Positions 1-15,560 of a DNA stretch of 64,000 nucleotides are shown here, one piece after another (position 1 is the first letter of the stretch; each line of letters opens with the position of its first letter). The notes beneath the pieces were generated by a model. It was not told where the DNA came from. It was given only the letters and a program-made list of their open reading frames with translations, and searched no databases. A program made the position numbers and the translations under genes. Source of the stretch: Mixophyes australis (Eukaryota > Chordata > Amphibia > Anura > Limnodynastidae); assembly GCA_036250195.1 (NCBI GenBank), contig JAVHZZ010000012.1, positions 91,587,115-91,651,114 of the forward strand. The letters are read 5' to 3'.

Positions 1-776
1 CATGAATTGAATCATGAATCATGAATTGAAGCATTAAATATGAGTCAAATCATAAATCATAAATCATGAATTGAATCATGAATCTTGAATCACGAATCGA
101 ATCATGAATAATGAATTGAATCATGATTTGAATCATGAATCGAATCAAGAATCATGAATTGAATCATGAATCATGAGTCGAATCATGAATCATAAATCAT
201 GAATTGAATCATGAATCTTGAATCAGGAATTGAATCATGAATCAAATCATGAATCATTAATCGAATCATGAATCATTAATTAAATCATGAATCATAAATC
301 ATGAATTGAATTGACTCATGAATCAAGAAGTGAATCATGAATCATGAATCATGAATTGAATCATGAATCATGAATCGATTCATGAATTGAATCATGAATC
401 ATGAATCGAATCATGAATCATGTATTGAATCATGAATTGAATCATGAATCATGAATCATGAATTTAATCATGAATCATGAATTTAATCATGAATCATGAA
501 TTGAATCATGAATCTTGAATCACGAATCGAATCATGAATAATGAATTGAATCATGAATTGAATCATGAATCATGAATTGAATCATAAATCATGAATCATG
601 AATCATGAATTGAATCATGAATCATGAATTGAATCATGAATCATGAGTCGAATCATGAATCATAAATCATGAATCTTGAATCATGAATCAGGAATTGAAT
701 CATGAATCAAATCATGAATCATTAATCGAATCATGAATCATGAATTAAATCATGAATCATAAATCATGAATTGAAT

Positions 777-790
777 TGACTCATGAGTCA
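777..790. other. 14-bp palindrome TGACTCATGAGTCA (one of five)
   Basis: The perfect palindrome TGACTCATGAGTCA holds two overlapping matches to the TGASTCA core bound by AP-1/Gcn4-type bZIP proteins. Further copies are at 14,049-14,062, 16,915-16,928, 17,432-17,445 and 19,127-19,140, each at the same place in a related block. It arose from a 5-mer pair followed by altered 7-mers and was then copied with the blocks. Any binding function is conjecture. Confidence 0.85.
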
Positions 791-1301
791 TGAATAATGA
801 ATCATGAATTAAATCATGAATCAAGAATTGAATCATGAATCATGAATCGAATCATGAATCATGAATTGAATCATGAATCGAATTATGAATCATGAATCGA
901 ATCATGAATCATGAATTGAATCATGAATTGAATCATGAATCATGAATCATGAATTTAATCATGAATCATGAATTGAATCATGAATCTTGAATCACGAATC
1001 GAATCATGAATAATGAATTGAATCATAAATCATGAATCATGAATCATGAATTGAATCATGAATCATAAATCGAATCATGAATCATGAATCATGAATCAAA
1101 TCATGAATCATGAATCATGAATTGAATCATGAATCATTAATCGAATCATGAATTGAATCATGAATCATGAATCATAAATTAAATCATGAATCATGAATTA
1201 TGAATTGAATCATGAATCATGAATTGAATCATGAATCATGAATTATGAAATTAATCATGAATCATGAATTATGAAATGAATCATGAATCATGAATTAAAT
1301 C

Positions 1302-1345
1302 ATAATTCATGAATTAAATCATAATTCATGAATTATGAATTGAAT
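1302..1345. repeat. 19-bp TAATTCATGAATTAAATCA tract, 2 units
   Basis: Two successive CATAATTCAT cores lie 19 bp apart, ending in ATTATGAATTG. The same position in the related blocks holds five, five and six units, so this is the shortest allele-like state of this sub-repeat within the multi-unit copies. Confidence 0.85.
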
Positions 1346-3114
1346 CATGAATCATGAATTGAATCATGAATCATGAGTCAAATCATGAATCATGAATCAT
1401 TAATCGAATCATGAATCATGAATCGAATCATGAATCATGAATTGAATCATGAATCATGAATTGAATCATGAATCATGAATTGAATCATGAATCACAAATC
1501 ATGAATTGAATCATGAATCATGAATCGAATCATGAACCATGAACCATGAATCGAATCATGAATCATGAATAATGAATTGAATTATGAATTGAATCATGAA
1601 TCATGAATTGAATCATGATTCATGAGTCGAATTAATGAATCATAAATCATGAATTGAATCATGAATCGAATCATGAATCATGAATTGAATCATGAATCAT
1701 AAATTGAATCATGAATCATGAATTGAATCATGAATCATGAATTGAATCATGAATTACAAATCATGAATTGAATCATGAATCATAAATTGAATCATGAATT
1801 GAATCATGAATCATGTATATGAATGAATCATGAATTGAATCATGAATTGAATCATGAAATATGAGTCGAATCATGAAATATGAGTCGAATCATGAATCTT
1901 GAATCATGAGTCGAATCATGAATCTTGAATCATAAATCGAATCATAAATCTTGAATCATGAATCGAATCATGAATAATGAATTGAATCATGAATTGAATT
2001 ATGAATCATGAATTAAATCATGAATCATGAATCGAATCATGAATAATGAATCGAATCATAATTCATAATTCGAATCATGAATCATAAATCGAATCATGAA
2101 TCATGAATCATGAATCGAATCATGAATCATGAATCATGAATCATGAATTGAATCCTAAATCATGAAATGAATCATGATTTGAATCATGAATCATGAATCA
2201 TAAATCGGATCATGAATCATGAATTGAATCATAAAACATGAATCATGAATCGAATCATGAATCATAAAATAAATCATGAATCATGAATCGAATCATGAAT
2301 CATGAATCGAATCATGAATCATGAATCGAATCATGAATCGAATCATGAATCATGAATCGAATCATGAATCGAATCACGAATCATGAATCATTAATTTAAT
2401 TATTAATCATGAATCATGAATCATGAATCATGAATTGAATCATGAATCATGAATTGAATCATGAATCATGAATCATGAATTATGAATTGAATCATGAATT
2501 GAATTATGAATCATGAATCGAATCATGAATCATGAATTGAATCATGAATCATGAATTGAATCATGAATCATGAATCAAATCATGAATCATGAATCATGAA
2601 TCAAATCATGAATCATGAATTGAATCATGAATCATGAATCATGAATTGAATCATGAATCATGAATTATGAAATGAATCATGAATCATGAATTATGAAATG
2701 AATCATGAATCATGAATTAAATCATGAATTATGAATTGAATCATGAATCATGAATCATGAGTCGAATCATGAATCATGAATTGAATCATGAATCATGAGT
2801 CGAATCATGAATCATAAATCATGAATTGAATCATGAATCTTGAATCATGATGTGAATCATGAATCAGGAATTGAATCATGAATCAAATCATGAATCATTA
2901 ATCGAATCATGAATCATGAATTAAATCATGAATCATAAAGCATGAATTGAATCATGAATCTTGAATCATGATGTGAATCTTGAATCAGGAATTGAATCAT
3001 GAATCAAATCATGAATCATTAATCGAATCATGAATCATGAATTAAATCATGAATCATAAATCATGAATTGAATCATGAATCGAATCATGAATCAAGAATC
3101 GAATCATGAATCAT

Positions 3115-4835
3115 GAATTGAATCATGAATCATGAATCATGAATTAAATCATGAATCGAAACATGAATTATGAATCATGAATTAAATCATGAATCATGAA
3201 TTGAATCATGAATCATGAATCGAATCATGAATCATTAATCGAATCATGAATTATGAATGAATCATGAATCATGAATTGAATCATGAATCATAATTTGAAG
3301 CATTAAATATGAGTCAAATCATGAATCATAAATCATGAATTGAATCATGAATCTTGAATCACGAATCGAATCAAGAATCACAAATCATGAATTGAATCAT
3401 GAATCATGAATCATGAATCATGAATCATGAATTGAATCATGAACCATGAATCGAATCATGAACCATGAATCATGAATTGAATCATGAATCATAAATAATG
3501 AATTGAATCATGAATCATGAATTGAATCATTATTCATGAGTCGAATCATGAATCATAAATCATGAATTGAATCATGAATCGAAATATGAATCATGAATTG
3601 AATTAGGAATCATAAATTGAATCATGAATCATGAATTGAATCATAAATCGAATCATGAATCGAATCATGAATCATGAATCATGAATTGAATCATAAATTG
3701 AATCATGAATCAAGCATCGAATCATGAATTGAATCATGAATCATGAATTGAATCATGAATCATGAATTGAATCATGAATCATGAATTGAATCATGAATTA
3801 CAAATCATGAATCGAATCATGAATCACAAATCATGAATTGAATCATGAATCATGAATTATGAATCATGAGTCGAATCATGAATCATAAATTGAATCATGA
3901 ATTGAATCATGAATCATGTATATGAATGAATCATGAATCATGAATTGAATCATGAATCATGAATTGAATCATGAATCATGAATCATGAATTAAATCATGA
4001 ATCGAAACATGAATTATGAATCATGAATTAAATCATGAATCATGAATTGAATCATGAATCATGAATTGAATCATGAATCATGAATCGAATCATGAATCAT
4101 TAATCGAATCATGAATTATGAATGAATCATGAATCATGAATTGAATCATGAATCATAATTTGAAGCATTAAATATGAGTCAAATCATGAATCATAAATCA
4201 TGAATTGAATCATGAATCTTGAATCACGAATCGAATCAAGAATCACAAATCATGAATTGAATCATGAATCATGAATCATGAATCATGAATCATGAATTGA
4301 ATCATGAACCATGAATCGAATCATGAACCATGAATCATGAATTGAATCATGAATCATAAATAATGAATTGAATCATGAATCATGAATTGAATCATTATTC
4401 ATGAGTCGAATCATGAATCATAAATCATGAATTGAATCATGAATCGAAATATGAATCATGAATTGAATTAGGAATCATAAATTGAATCATGAATCATGAA
4501 TTGAATCATAAATCGAATCATGAATCGAATCATGAATCATGAATCATGAATTGAATCATAAATTGAATCATGAATCAAGCATCGAATCATGAATTGAATC
4601 ATGAATCATGAATTGAATCATGAATCATGAATTGAATCATGAATCATGAATTGAATCATGAATTACAAATCATGAATCGAATCATGAATCACAAATCATG
4701 AATTGAATCATGAATCATGAATTATGAATCATGAGTCGAATCATGAATCATAAATTGAATCATGAATTGAATCATGAATCATGTATATGAATGAATCATG
4801 AATCATGAATTGAATCATGAATCATGAATTGAATC
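3115..4835. repeat. Tandem pair of a 846/865-bp block
   Basis: The landmark GAAACATG variant occurs at 3,158 and again 846 bp later; the landmark TAATTTGAAG occurs at 3,291 and 4,156, and GTATATGAATG at 3,918 and 4,783, both 865 bp apart. The 19-bp difference is one additional 7+7+5 word inserted in the second copy between the first two landmarks. Between these points every rare variant I checked (for example CACAAATC, GAACCATG, AAGCATCG and ATTAGGAATC) is present in both copies in the same order, so this is a direct tandem duplication with few changes. The copies join near 3,965-3,985. Confidence 0.9.
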
Positions 4836-5015
4836 ATGAATTGAATCATGAATCGTGAATTGAATCATGAAATATGAGTCGAATCATGAATCATGAATTG
4901 AAACATGAATCATGAGTCGAATCATGAATCTTGAATCATGAATCGAATCATGAATCTTGAATTATGAATCGAATCATTAATAATGAATTGAATCATGAAT
5001 TGAATTATGAATCAT

Positions 5016-5170
5016 GAATCAAATCATTAATCATGAATCAAATCATTAATCATGAATCAAATCATGAATCATGAATCAAATCATGAATCATGAATCATGA
5101 ATCAAATCATTAATCATGAATCAAATCATGAATCATGAATCAAATCATGAATCATGAATCAAATCATGAA
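5016..5170. repeat. Cluster of eight ATCAA-type words
   Basis: GAATCAAATCAT cores start at 5,016, 5,035, 5,054, 5,073, 5,099, 5,118, 5,137 and 5,156, mostly 19 bp apart and once 26 bp apart. Here the 5-mer is consistently ATCAA rather than ATTGA or ATCGA, and three of the following 7-mers are ATTAATC-type. Related but shorter clusters occur near 23.33-23.41, 24.28-24.37 and 26.50-26.57 kb. Confidence 0.85.
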
Positions 5171-7904
5171 TCATGAATGGAATCATGAATCATGAATTGA
5201 ATCATGAATGGATTCATGAATCATTAATCGAATCATGAATCATGAATCATGAATCGAATCATGAATCATGAATTGAATCCTAAATCATAAAATGAATCAT
5301 GATTTGAATCATGAATTGAATCCTAAATCATAAAATGAATCATGATTTGAATCATGAATCATGAATCATGAATTGAATCATAAAACATGAATCATGAATC
5401 AAATCATAAATCATAAAATGAATCATGAATCATTAATCGAATCATGAATCATGAATTGAATCATGAATCATGAATCATGAATTGAATCATGAATCATGAA
5501 TCATGAATTGAATCATGAATCGAATCACGAATCATGAATCATTAATTGAATCATTAATCATGAATCGAATCATGAATCATGAATCATGAATCGAATCATG
5601 AATCATGAATCATGAATTGAATCATGAATCATGAGTTGAATTATGAATCATGAGTCGAATCATGAATCATAAATCATGAATTGAATCATGACTCTTGAAT
5701 CATGAATTGAATCATGAATCTTGAATCATGAATCGAATCATGAATAATGAATTGAATCATGAATTGAATTATGAATCATGAATCGAATCATGAATCATGA
5801 ATTGAATCATGAATCATGAATTGAATCATGAATCGAATCATGAATCATGAATCGAATCATGAATCATGAATCGAATCATGAATCATGAATCGAATCATGA
5901 ATCATGAATCATGAATTGAACCCTAAATCATGAAATGAATCATGAATCATAAATCGAATCATGAATCATGAATTGAATCATAAAACATGAATCGAATCAT
6001 TAATCATCAATCATGAATTGAATCGTGAATCATGAATCGAATCAGAAATTAAATCATGAATCAGAAATTAAATCATGAATCATGAATTGAATCATGAATC
6101 ATGAAACATGAATTGAATCATGAATCATGAATTGAATCATGAATCATGAAATGAATCATGAATTAAATCATGAATCATGAATTGAATCATGAATCATGAA
6201 TTGAATCATGAATCATGAATCATGAATTGACTCATGAATCATGAGTCGAATCATGAATCATGAATATAATCATGAATCATTAATCGAATCATGAATCATG
6301 AATTAAATAATGAATCATGAATCATGAATTGAATCATGAATCACAAATCATGAATTGAATCATGAATCACAAATCATGAATTGAATCATGAATCATGCAT
6401 CATGAATTCAATCATGAATTCTGAATTGAATCATGAATCATGAATTGAATCATAAATTGAATCATGAATTAAATCATGAATCACAAATCATGAATTGAAT
6501 CGTGAATCATGAATCATGAATTGAATCATGAACCATGAATCGAATCATGAACCATGAATCATGAATTGAATCATGAATCATGAATTGAATCATGAATCAT
6601 GAATTAAATCATGAATCATGAATTGAATCATGAATCATGAATCGAATCATGAATCGAATCATGAATCATGAATCGAATCATGAATCATGAATCGAATCAT
6701 GAATCATAAATCGAATCATGAATCATGAATCGAATCATGAATTGAATTATGAATCATGAATCAAATCATGAATCATGAATCAAATCATGAATCGAATCAT
6801 GAATCATGAATCGAATCATGAATCGAATCATGAATCATAAATCGAATCATGAATCATGAATCGAATCATGAATCATGAATTGAATCATGAATCGAATCAT
6901 GAATAATGAATTGAATCATGAATTGAATTATGAATCATGAATCGAATCATGATTCATGAATTGAATCATGAATCGAATCATGAATCATGAATCGAATCAT
7001 GAATCGAATCATGAATCATGAATCGAATCATGAATCATGAATCGAATCATGAATCATAAATCGAATCATGAATCATGAATCGAATCATGAATCATGAATT
7101 GAATCCTAAATCATGAAATGAATCATGAATCATAAATCGAATCATGAATCATGAATCATGAATCATGAAACATGAATCATGAATCGAATGATAAATTGAA
7201 TCATGAATCGAATCATAAATTGAATCATGAATCATGAATTGAATCATGAATCATGAATTGAATCATAAAACATGAATCGAATCATTAATCATGAATCATG
7301 AATTGAATCGTGAATCATGAATCGAATCAGAAATTAAATCATGAATCATGAAACATGAATTGAATCATGAATCATGAATCATGAATTGAATCATGAATCA
7401 TGAATTGAATCATGAATCATGAAATGAATCATGAATCATGAATTGAATCATGAATCATGTATTGAATCATGAATCATGTATTGAATCATGAATCATGAAT
7501 TGAATCATGAATCGACTCATGAATCATGAGTCGAATCATGAATCATGAATATAATCATGAATCATTAATCGAATCATAAATCATGAATTAAATAATGAAT
7601 CATGAATCATGAATTGAATCATGAATCACAAATCATGAATTGAATCATGAATCATGCATCATGAATTCAATCATGAATTCTGAATTGAATCATGAATCAT
7701 GAATCGAATCATAAATTGAATCATGAATTAAATCATGAATGGAATCATGAATCATGAATCATGAATTGAATCATGAATCATGGATTGAATCATGAAACAT
7801 GAATCGAATCATGAACCATGAATCATGAATTGAATCATGAATCATGAATCATGAATTGAATCATGAATCATGAATTGAATCATGAATCATGAATTGAATC
7901 ATGA

Positions 7905-7985
7905 ATCATGAGTCGAACCATAAATCATGAGTCGAACCATGAATCATGAGTCGAACCATGAATCATGAGTCGAACCATGAATCAT
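7905..7985. repeat. Four-fold 19-bp GAGTCGAACCAT tract
   Basis: CGAACCAT cores start at 7,914, 7,933, 7,952 and 7,971, each 19 bp apart, with the first followed by TAAATC. The same landmark is single at the matching position near 28,211 and also single near 11,877, 12,147 and 32,387. The expansion is therefore local to this copy. Confidence 0.88.
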
Positions 7986-10900
7986 GAATTAAATCATGAA
8001 TCTTGAATCACGAATCGAATCATGAATAATGAATTGAATTATGAATCATGAATCCAATCATGAATCATGAATCATTAATTAAATCATAAATCATGAATTG
8101 AATCATGAATTGAATCATGAATCATGAATTATGAAATGAATCATGAATCATAAATTGAATCATGAATCATGAATCATGAACCATGAATTGAATCATGAAT
8201 TATAAAATTAATCATGAATTATGAATTGAATCATGAATCATGAATTGAATTATGAATTGAATCATGAATCATGAATCATGAATCATGAACCATGAATTGA
8301 ATCATGAATCATGAATAATGAATTGAATCATGAATTATAAAATTAATCATGAGAATATGAATTGAATCATGAATCATGAATTGAATCATGAATCATGAAT
8401 CAGTAATCATGAATTGAATCATGAATTGAATCATGAATTCTGAATTGAATCATGAATTGAATCATGAAACATGAATCGAATCATGAATCATGAATTGAAT
8501 CATGAAACATGAATCGAATCATGAATCATGAATTGAATCATGAATCGAATCATGAATCATGAATTGAATCATGAATTTTGAATCATGAATCGAATCTTGA
8601 ATAATGAATTGAATCATGAATCGAATTATGAATCATGAATCGAATCATGAATCATGAATCGAATCATGAATCATGAATCATGAATCGAATCATGAATCAT
8701 GAATCGAATCATGAATCATAAATCGAATCATGAATCATGAATCAAATCATGAATCATGAATCATTAATTAAATCATGAATCATGAACCATGAATTGAATC
8801 ATGAACCATGAATTGAATCATGAATCATGAATCATGAATTAAATCATGAATCAAGAATCGAATCATGAATCGAATCATGAATCATGAATCAAATCATGAA
8901 TCGAATCATGAATCATGAATTGAATCATGAATTGAATCATAAATCATGAATCATGAATTGAATCATAAATCATGAATCATGAATTGAAGCATTAAATATG
9001 AGTCGAATCATGAATCATAAATCATGAATTGAATCATGAATCTTGAATCACGAATCGAATCCTAAATCATGAAATGAATCATGATTTCAATCATGAATCA
9101 TGAATCATAAATCGGATCATGAATCATGAATTGAATCATAAAACATGAATCATGAATCGAATCATGAATGGAATCATGTATCATAAAATGAGTCATGAAT
9201 CATGAATTTAATCATGAATCGAATCATGAATCATGAATCGAATCATGAATCATTATTCGAATCATGAATCATTATTCGAATCATGAATCATGAATCGAAT
9301 CATGAATCATTATTCGAATCATGAATCATTATTCGAATCATGAATCATGAATCATGAATTGAATCATGAATCATGAATTGAATCATGAATCGAATCACGA
9401 ATCATGAATTGAATCATTAATCATGAATCGAATCATGAATCATGAATCATGAATTGAATCATGAATCATGAGTCGAATCATGAATCATGAATTGAATCAT
9501 GAATCTTGAATCATGATGTGAATCATGAATCAGGAATTGAATCATGAATCAAATCATGAATCATTAATCGAATCATGAATCATGAATTAAATCATGAATC
9601 ATAAATCATGAATTGAATTGAATCATGAATCATGAATTGAATCATGAATCATGAATCATGAATTAAATCATGAATCATGAATTAAATCATGAATCATGAA
9701 TCATGAATTAAATCATGAATCATGAATTAAATCATGAATCAAGAATCGAATCATGAATCATGAATCGAATCATGAATCATGAATCAAATCATGAATCATG
9801 AATCGAATCATGAATCATGAATCGAATCATGAATTGAATCATAAATCATGAATCATGAATTGAATCATGAATCATGAATTGAAGCATTAAATATGAGTCG
9901 AATCTTGAATCATAAATCATGAATTGAATCATGAATCTTGAATCACGAATCGAATCATGAATAATGAATTGAATCATGAATTGAATCATGAATCATGAAT
10001 TGAATCATAAATCATGAATCATGAATCGAATCATGAATTATGAATCAAATCATGAATCATAAATCGAATCATGAATCATAAATCGAATCATGAATCATGA
10101 ATTGAATCATGATTCATGAATCATGAATTGAATCATGAATCATGAATCAAATCATGAATAATGAATCATAAATTGAATCATGAATCATGAATTGAATCAT
10201 GAATCATGAATCATAAATTGAATCATGAATCATGAATTATGAAATGAATCATGAATTATGAAATGAATCATGAATCATGAATTAAATCATGAATCATGAA
10301 TTATGAATTGAATCATGAATCATGAATTGAATCATGAATCATGAGTCAAATCATGAATCATAAATTGAATCATGAATCATTAATCGAATCATAAATCATG
10401 AATTGAATCATGAATCATGAATTGAATCATGAATCATGAATTGAATCATTAAGCATGAATTGAATCATGAAACATGAATCGAATCATGAACCATGAATCA
10501 TGAATTGAATCATGAAACATGAATCGAATCATGAATCATGAATCATGAATTGAATCATGAATCATGAATAATGAATTGAATCATGAATCATGAACTGAAT
10601 CATGAATCGAATCATGAATCATGAATTGAATCATGAATTGAATCACAAATCATGAATTGAATCATGAATTGAATCATAAATTGAATCATGAATAGAGCAT
10701 CGAATCATGAATTGAATCATGAATCATGAATTGAATCATGAATTACAAATCATTAATTGAATCATGAATCATGAATTGAATCATGAATCACAAATCATGA
10801 ATTGAATCATGAATCATGAGTCGATTCATGAATTATGAATCGAATCATGAATCATGAATCATAAATTGAATCATGAATTGAATCATGAATCATGTATATG

Positions 10901-13114
10901 AATGAATCATGAATCGAATCATGAATCGAATCATGAATCATGAATTGAATCATGAATCGAATCATGAATCTTGAATCATGAATCGAATCATGAATAATGA
11001 ATTGAATCATGAATTGAATTATGAATCATGAATCAAATCATGAATCATGAATCAAATCATGAATCGAATCATGAATCATGAATCGAATCATGAATCATGA
11101 ATCGAATCATGAATCATGAATCGAATCATGAATCGAATCATGAATCATGAATCGAATCATGAATCATGAATCATGAATCGAATCATGAATCGAATCATGA
11201 ATCATGAATCGAATCATGAATCATAAATCGAATCATGAATCATAAATCGAATCATGAATCATGAATCGAATCATGACTGGATTCATAAATCATTAATCGA
11301 ATCATGAATCATGAATCATGAATTTAATCATGAATCATGAATCGAATCATGAATCATGAATCGAATCATGAATCATGAATCGAATCATGAATCATGAATC
11401 ATGAATTGAATCATGAATCGAATCACGAATCATGAATCATTAATTGAATCATTAATCATGAATCGAATCATGAATCATGAATCATGAATTGAATCATGAA
11501 TCATGAATTGAATCATTTATTGAATCATGAGTCGAATCATGAATCATAAATCATGAATTGAATCATGAATCATGAATTGAATCATGAATCATTAATCGAA
11601 TCATGAATCATGAATTGATTAATGAATCATGAATCATGAATTGAATCATAAATCACAAATCATGAATTGAGTCATGAATCATGAATTGAATCATGAATTC
11701 TGAATTGAATTATGAATCATGAATCGAATCATGAATTGAATCATGAATTAAATCATGAATCACAAATCATGAATTGAATCAGGAATCATGAATTGAATCA
11801 TGAATCATGGATTGAATCATAAACATGAATCGAATCATGAATCATGAATCATGAATTGAATCATGAATCATGAGTCGAACCATGAATCATGAATTAAATC
11901 ATGAATCTTGAATCACGAATCGAATCATGAATAATGAATTGAATCATGAATCATGAATCGAATCATCTATCATGAATCATTAATTAAATCATGAATCATG
12001 AATTGAATCATGAATCATGAATTATGAAACGAATCATGAATCATGAATCATAAATTGAATCATGAATCATGAATCATGAATCATGAATCATGAATCATGA
12101 ACCATGAATTGAATCATGAATCATGAATTGAATCATGAATCATGAGTCGAACCATAAATCATGAATTAAATCATGAATCTTGAATCACGAATCGAATCAT
12201 GAATCATGAATAATGAATTGAATCATAAATCATAAATTGAATCATGAATCATGAATCATGAACCGTGAATTGAATCATGAATCATGAATAATGAATTGAA
12301 TCATGAATTATAAAATTAATCATGAATTAAGAATCGAATCATGAATCATGAATTGAATCATGAATCATGAATTGAATCATGAATCATGAATTGAATCATG
12401 AATCGAAACATGAATTATGAATCATGAATTAAATCATGAATCATGAATTAAATCATGAATCATGAATTGAATCATGAATCGAATCATGAATCAATAATCG
12501 AATCATGAATTATGAATGAATCATGAATCATGAATTGAATCATGAATCATGAATTGAAGCATTAAATATGAGTCAAATCATAAATCATAAATCATGAATT
12601 GAATCATGAATCTTGAATCACGAATCGAATCATGAATAATGAATTGAATCATGATTTGAATCATGAATCGAATCAAGAATCAGGAATTGAATCATGAATC
12701 ATGAGTCGAATCATGAATCATAAATCATGAATTGAATCATGAATCTTGAATCATGATGTGAATCATGAATCATGAATTGAATCATGAATCATGAATCATG
12801 AATTAAATCATGAATCAAGAATCGAATCATGAATCATGAATCGAATCATGAATCGAATCATGAATCGAATCATGAATCGAATCATGAATCATGAATTGAA
12901 TCATGAATCATGAATCATGAATTGAATCATGAATCATGAATTGAATCATGAATCATGAATTGAATCATGAATCTTGAATCACGAATCGAATCATGAATAA
13001 TGAATTGAATCATGAATCGAATCATGAATCATGAATCGAATCATGAATCATAAATCGTGAATTGAATCATGAATCTTGAATCATGATGTGAATCATGAAT
13101 CAGGAATTGAATCA

Positions 13115-13737
13115 TGATTCATGAGTCGAATCATGAATCATAAATCATGAATTGAATTATGAATCGAATCATGAATCATAAATTGAATTATGAATCATAA
13201 ATTGAATCATGAATCATGAATTGAATCATGAATCATGAATCATGAATTGAATCATGAATCGAAACATGAATTATGAATCATGAATTAAATCATGAATCAT
13301 GAATTGAATCATGAATCATGAATCAAATCATGAATCATTAATCGAATCATGAATTATGAATGAATCATGAATCATGAATTGAATCATGAATCATGAATTG
13401 AAGCATTAAATATGAGTCAAATCATAAATCATAAATCATGAATTGAATCATGAATCTTGAATCACGAATCGAATCATGAATAATGAATTGAATCATGATT
13501 TGAATCATGAATCGAATCAAGAATCATGAATTGAATCATGAATCATGAGTCGAATCATGAATCATAAATCATGAATTGAATCATGAATCTTGAATCATGA
13601 ATCAGGAATTGAATCATGAATCAAATCATGAATCATTAATCGGATCATGAATCATTAATTAAATCATGAATCATAAATCATGAATTGAATTGACTCATGA
13701 ATCAAGAATTGAATCATGAATCATGAATCATGAATTG
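13115..13737. repeat. Perfect direct repeat of about 620 bp, left copy
   Basis: Compared base by base, about 615 bp here are identical to 15,995-16,610 at an offset of 2,880 bp. The match breaks on the right because the left copy has one extra ATCATGA unit near 13,730, after which it resumes at an offset of 2,873 bp. On the left it ends in single-base differences near 13,087-13,113. The stretch carries the landmarks GAAACATG, GAAGCATTAAATATG (13,400) and an ATCGGATC variant. Confidence 0.92.
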
Positions 13738-13744
13738 AATCATG

Positions 13745-15560
13745 AATCATGAATTTAATCATGAATCATGAATTGAATCATGAATCTTGAATCACGAATC
13801 GAATCATGAATAATGAATTGAATCATGAATTGAATCATGAATCATGAATTGAATCATAAATCATGAATCATGAATCATGAATTGAATCATGAATCATGAA
13901 TTGAATCATGAATCATGAGTCGAATCATGAATCATAAATCATGAATCTTGAATCATGAATCAGGAATTGAATCATGAATCAAATCATGAATCATTAATCG
14001 AATCATGAATCATGAATTAAATCATGAATCATAAATCATGAATTGAATTGACTCATGAGTCATGAATAATGAATCATGAATTAAATCATGAATCAAGAAA
14101 TGAATCATGAATCATGAATCATGAATCGAATCATGAATCATGAATTGAATCATGAATCGAATCATGAATCGAATCATGAATCATGAATTGAATCATGAAT
14201 TGAATCATGAATCATGAATTTAATCATGAATCATAAATCGAATCATGAATCATGAATTGAATCATGAATCATGAATCATGAATTGAATCATGAATCATGA
14301 ATCATGAATCAAATCATGAATCATGAATTGAATCATGAATCATTAATCGAATCATGAATTGAATCATGAATCATGAATCATAAATTGAATCATGAATCAT
14401 GAATTATGAATTGAATCATGAATCATGAATTGAATCATGAATCATGAATTATGAAATTAATCATGAATTATGAAATGAATCATGAATCATGAATTAAATC
14501 ATGAATCATGAATTAAATCATAATTCATGAATTAAATCATAATTCATGAATTAAATCATAATTCATGAATTAAATCATAATTCATGAATTAAATCATAAT
14601 TCATGAATTATGAATTGAATCATGAATCATGAGTCAAATCATGAATCATGAATCATTAATCGAATCATGAATCATGAATTGAATCATGAATCATGAATTG
14701 AATCATGAATCATGAATTGAATCATGAATCATGAATTGAATCATGAATCATGAATCGAATCATGAACCATGAATTGAATCATGAATCATGAATAATGAAT
14801 TGAATTATGAATTGAATCATGAATCATGAATTGAATCATGATTCATGAGTCGAATCATGAATCATAAATCATGAATTGAATCATGAATCGAATCATGAAT
14901 CATGAATTGAATTATGAATCATAAATTGAATCATGAATCATGAATTGAATCATGAATCATGAATTGAATCATGAATTACAAATCATGAATTGAATCATGA
15001 ATCACAAATCATGAATTGAATCATGAATCATGAGTCGTATCATGAATTATGAATCATGAGCCGAATCATGAATCATGAATCGAAATATGAAGCATGAATC
15101 ATAAATTGAATCATGAATTGAATCATGAATCATGTATATGAATGAATCATGAATCATGAATTGAATCATGAATCATGAATTGAATCATGAATTTAATCAT
15201 GAAATATGAGTCGAATCATGAATCATGAATCATGAGTCGAATCATGAATCTTGAATCATAAATCGAATCATAAATCTTGAATCATGAATCGAATCATGAA
15301 TAATGAATTGAATCATGAATTGAATTATGAATCATGAATCAAATCATGAATCATGAATCGAATCATGAATAATGAATCGAATCATAATTCATGAATCGAA
15401 TCATGAATCATAAATCGAATCATGAATCATAAATCGAATCATGAATCGAATCATGAATCGAATCATGAATCATGAATCATGAATTGAATCCTAAATCATG
15501 AAATGAATCATGATTTGAATCATGAATCATAAATCGGATCATGAATCATGAATTGAATCA
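13745..15560. repeat. 1.6-1.7 kb higher-order block, copy 2
   Basis: This copy carries the same landmark order as copy 1: CTTGAATCACG at 13,786, the TGACTCATGAGTCA palindrome at 14,049-14,062, a five-fold 19-bp TAATTCATGAATTAAATCA tract at 14,519-14,610, the GTATATGAATG variant near 15,134, CATAATTC at 15,383 and ATCGGATC near 15,535. The piece just before it (13,115-13,737) is also repeated before copy 3, so the repeated unit here extends to the left of the block as defined in the first copy. Confidence 0.8.
14519..14612. repeat. 19-bp TAATTCATGAATTAAATCA tract, 5 units
   Basis: CATAATTCAT cores start at 14,519, 14,538, 14,557, 14,576 and 14,595, exactly 19 bp apart and without internal differences. 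The unit is a 7+7+5 word in which the first 7-mer has become ATAATTC-like and the 5-mer is ATTAA. The tract ends in ATTATGAATTG, as in the related blocks. Confidence 0.92.

Larger units (their letters stand above)
490..2240. repeat. 1.6-1.7 kb higher-order block, copy 1
   Basis: This block runs from a landmark CTTGAATCACG at 514, through TGACTCATGAGTCA at 777, a short TAATTCATGAATTAAATCA tract at about 1,300, GTATATGAATG near 1,815 and CATAATTC at 2,058, to an ATCGGATC variant near 2,200. The same ordered set occurs in three more copies at 13.7, 17.1 and 18.8 kb. Bases 490-834 match 18,840-19,184 almost without change. The distance between the CTT landmark and the CATAATTC landmark is 1,544 bp here against 1,597, 1,650 and 1,624 bp in the other copies. 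Much of that difference lies in the number of 19-bp sub-repeats. Confidence 0.8.
490..12500. repeat. Large duplicated superblock, left copy
   Basis: Rare landmarks in this stretch reappear in the same order in the 18.8-32.5 kb stretch. Landmark starts (left and right copies) are: CTTGAATCACG 514 and 18,864; CATAATTC 2,058 and 20,488; GTATATGAATG 3,918 and 23,102, with a second pair at 4,783 and 24,083; ACTCTTGAAT 5,691 and 24,920; GCATCATGAATTC 6,397 and 25,766, then 7,656 and 27,916; GAAGCATTAAATATG 8,986 and 29,357, then 9,881 and 30,221; AAGCAT 10,451 and 30,815; AATCATTTAT 11,511 and 31,950. The offset rises from 18,350 to about 20,440 bp, so insertions and deletions have accumulated, mostly as changes in local repeat number. 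The order of the landmarks supports one ancestral block duplication, or a superunit of about 18-20 kb. Block edges are approximate. Confidence 0.8.
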
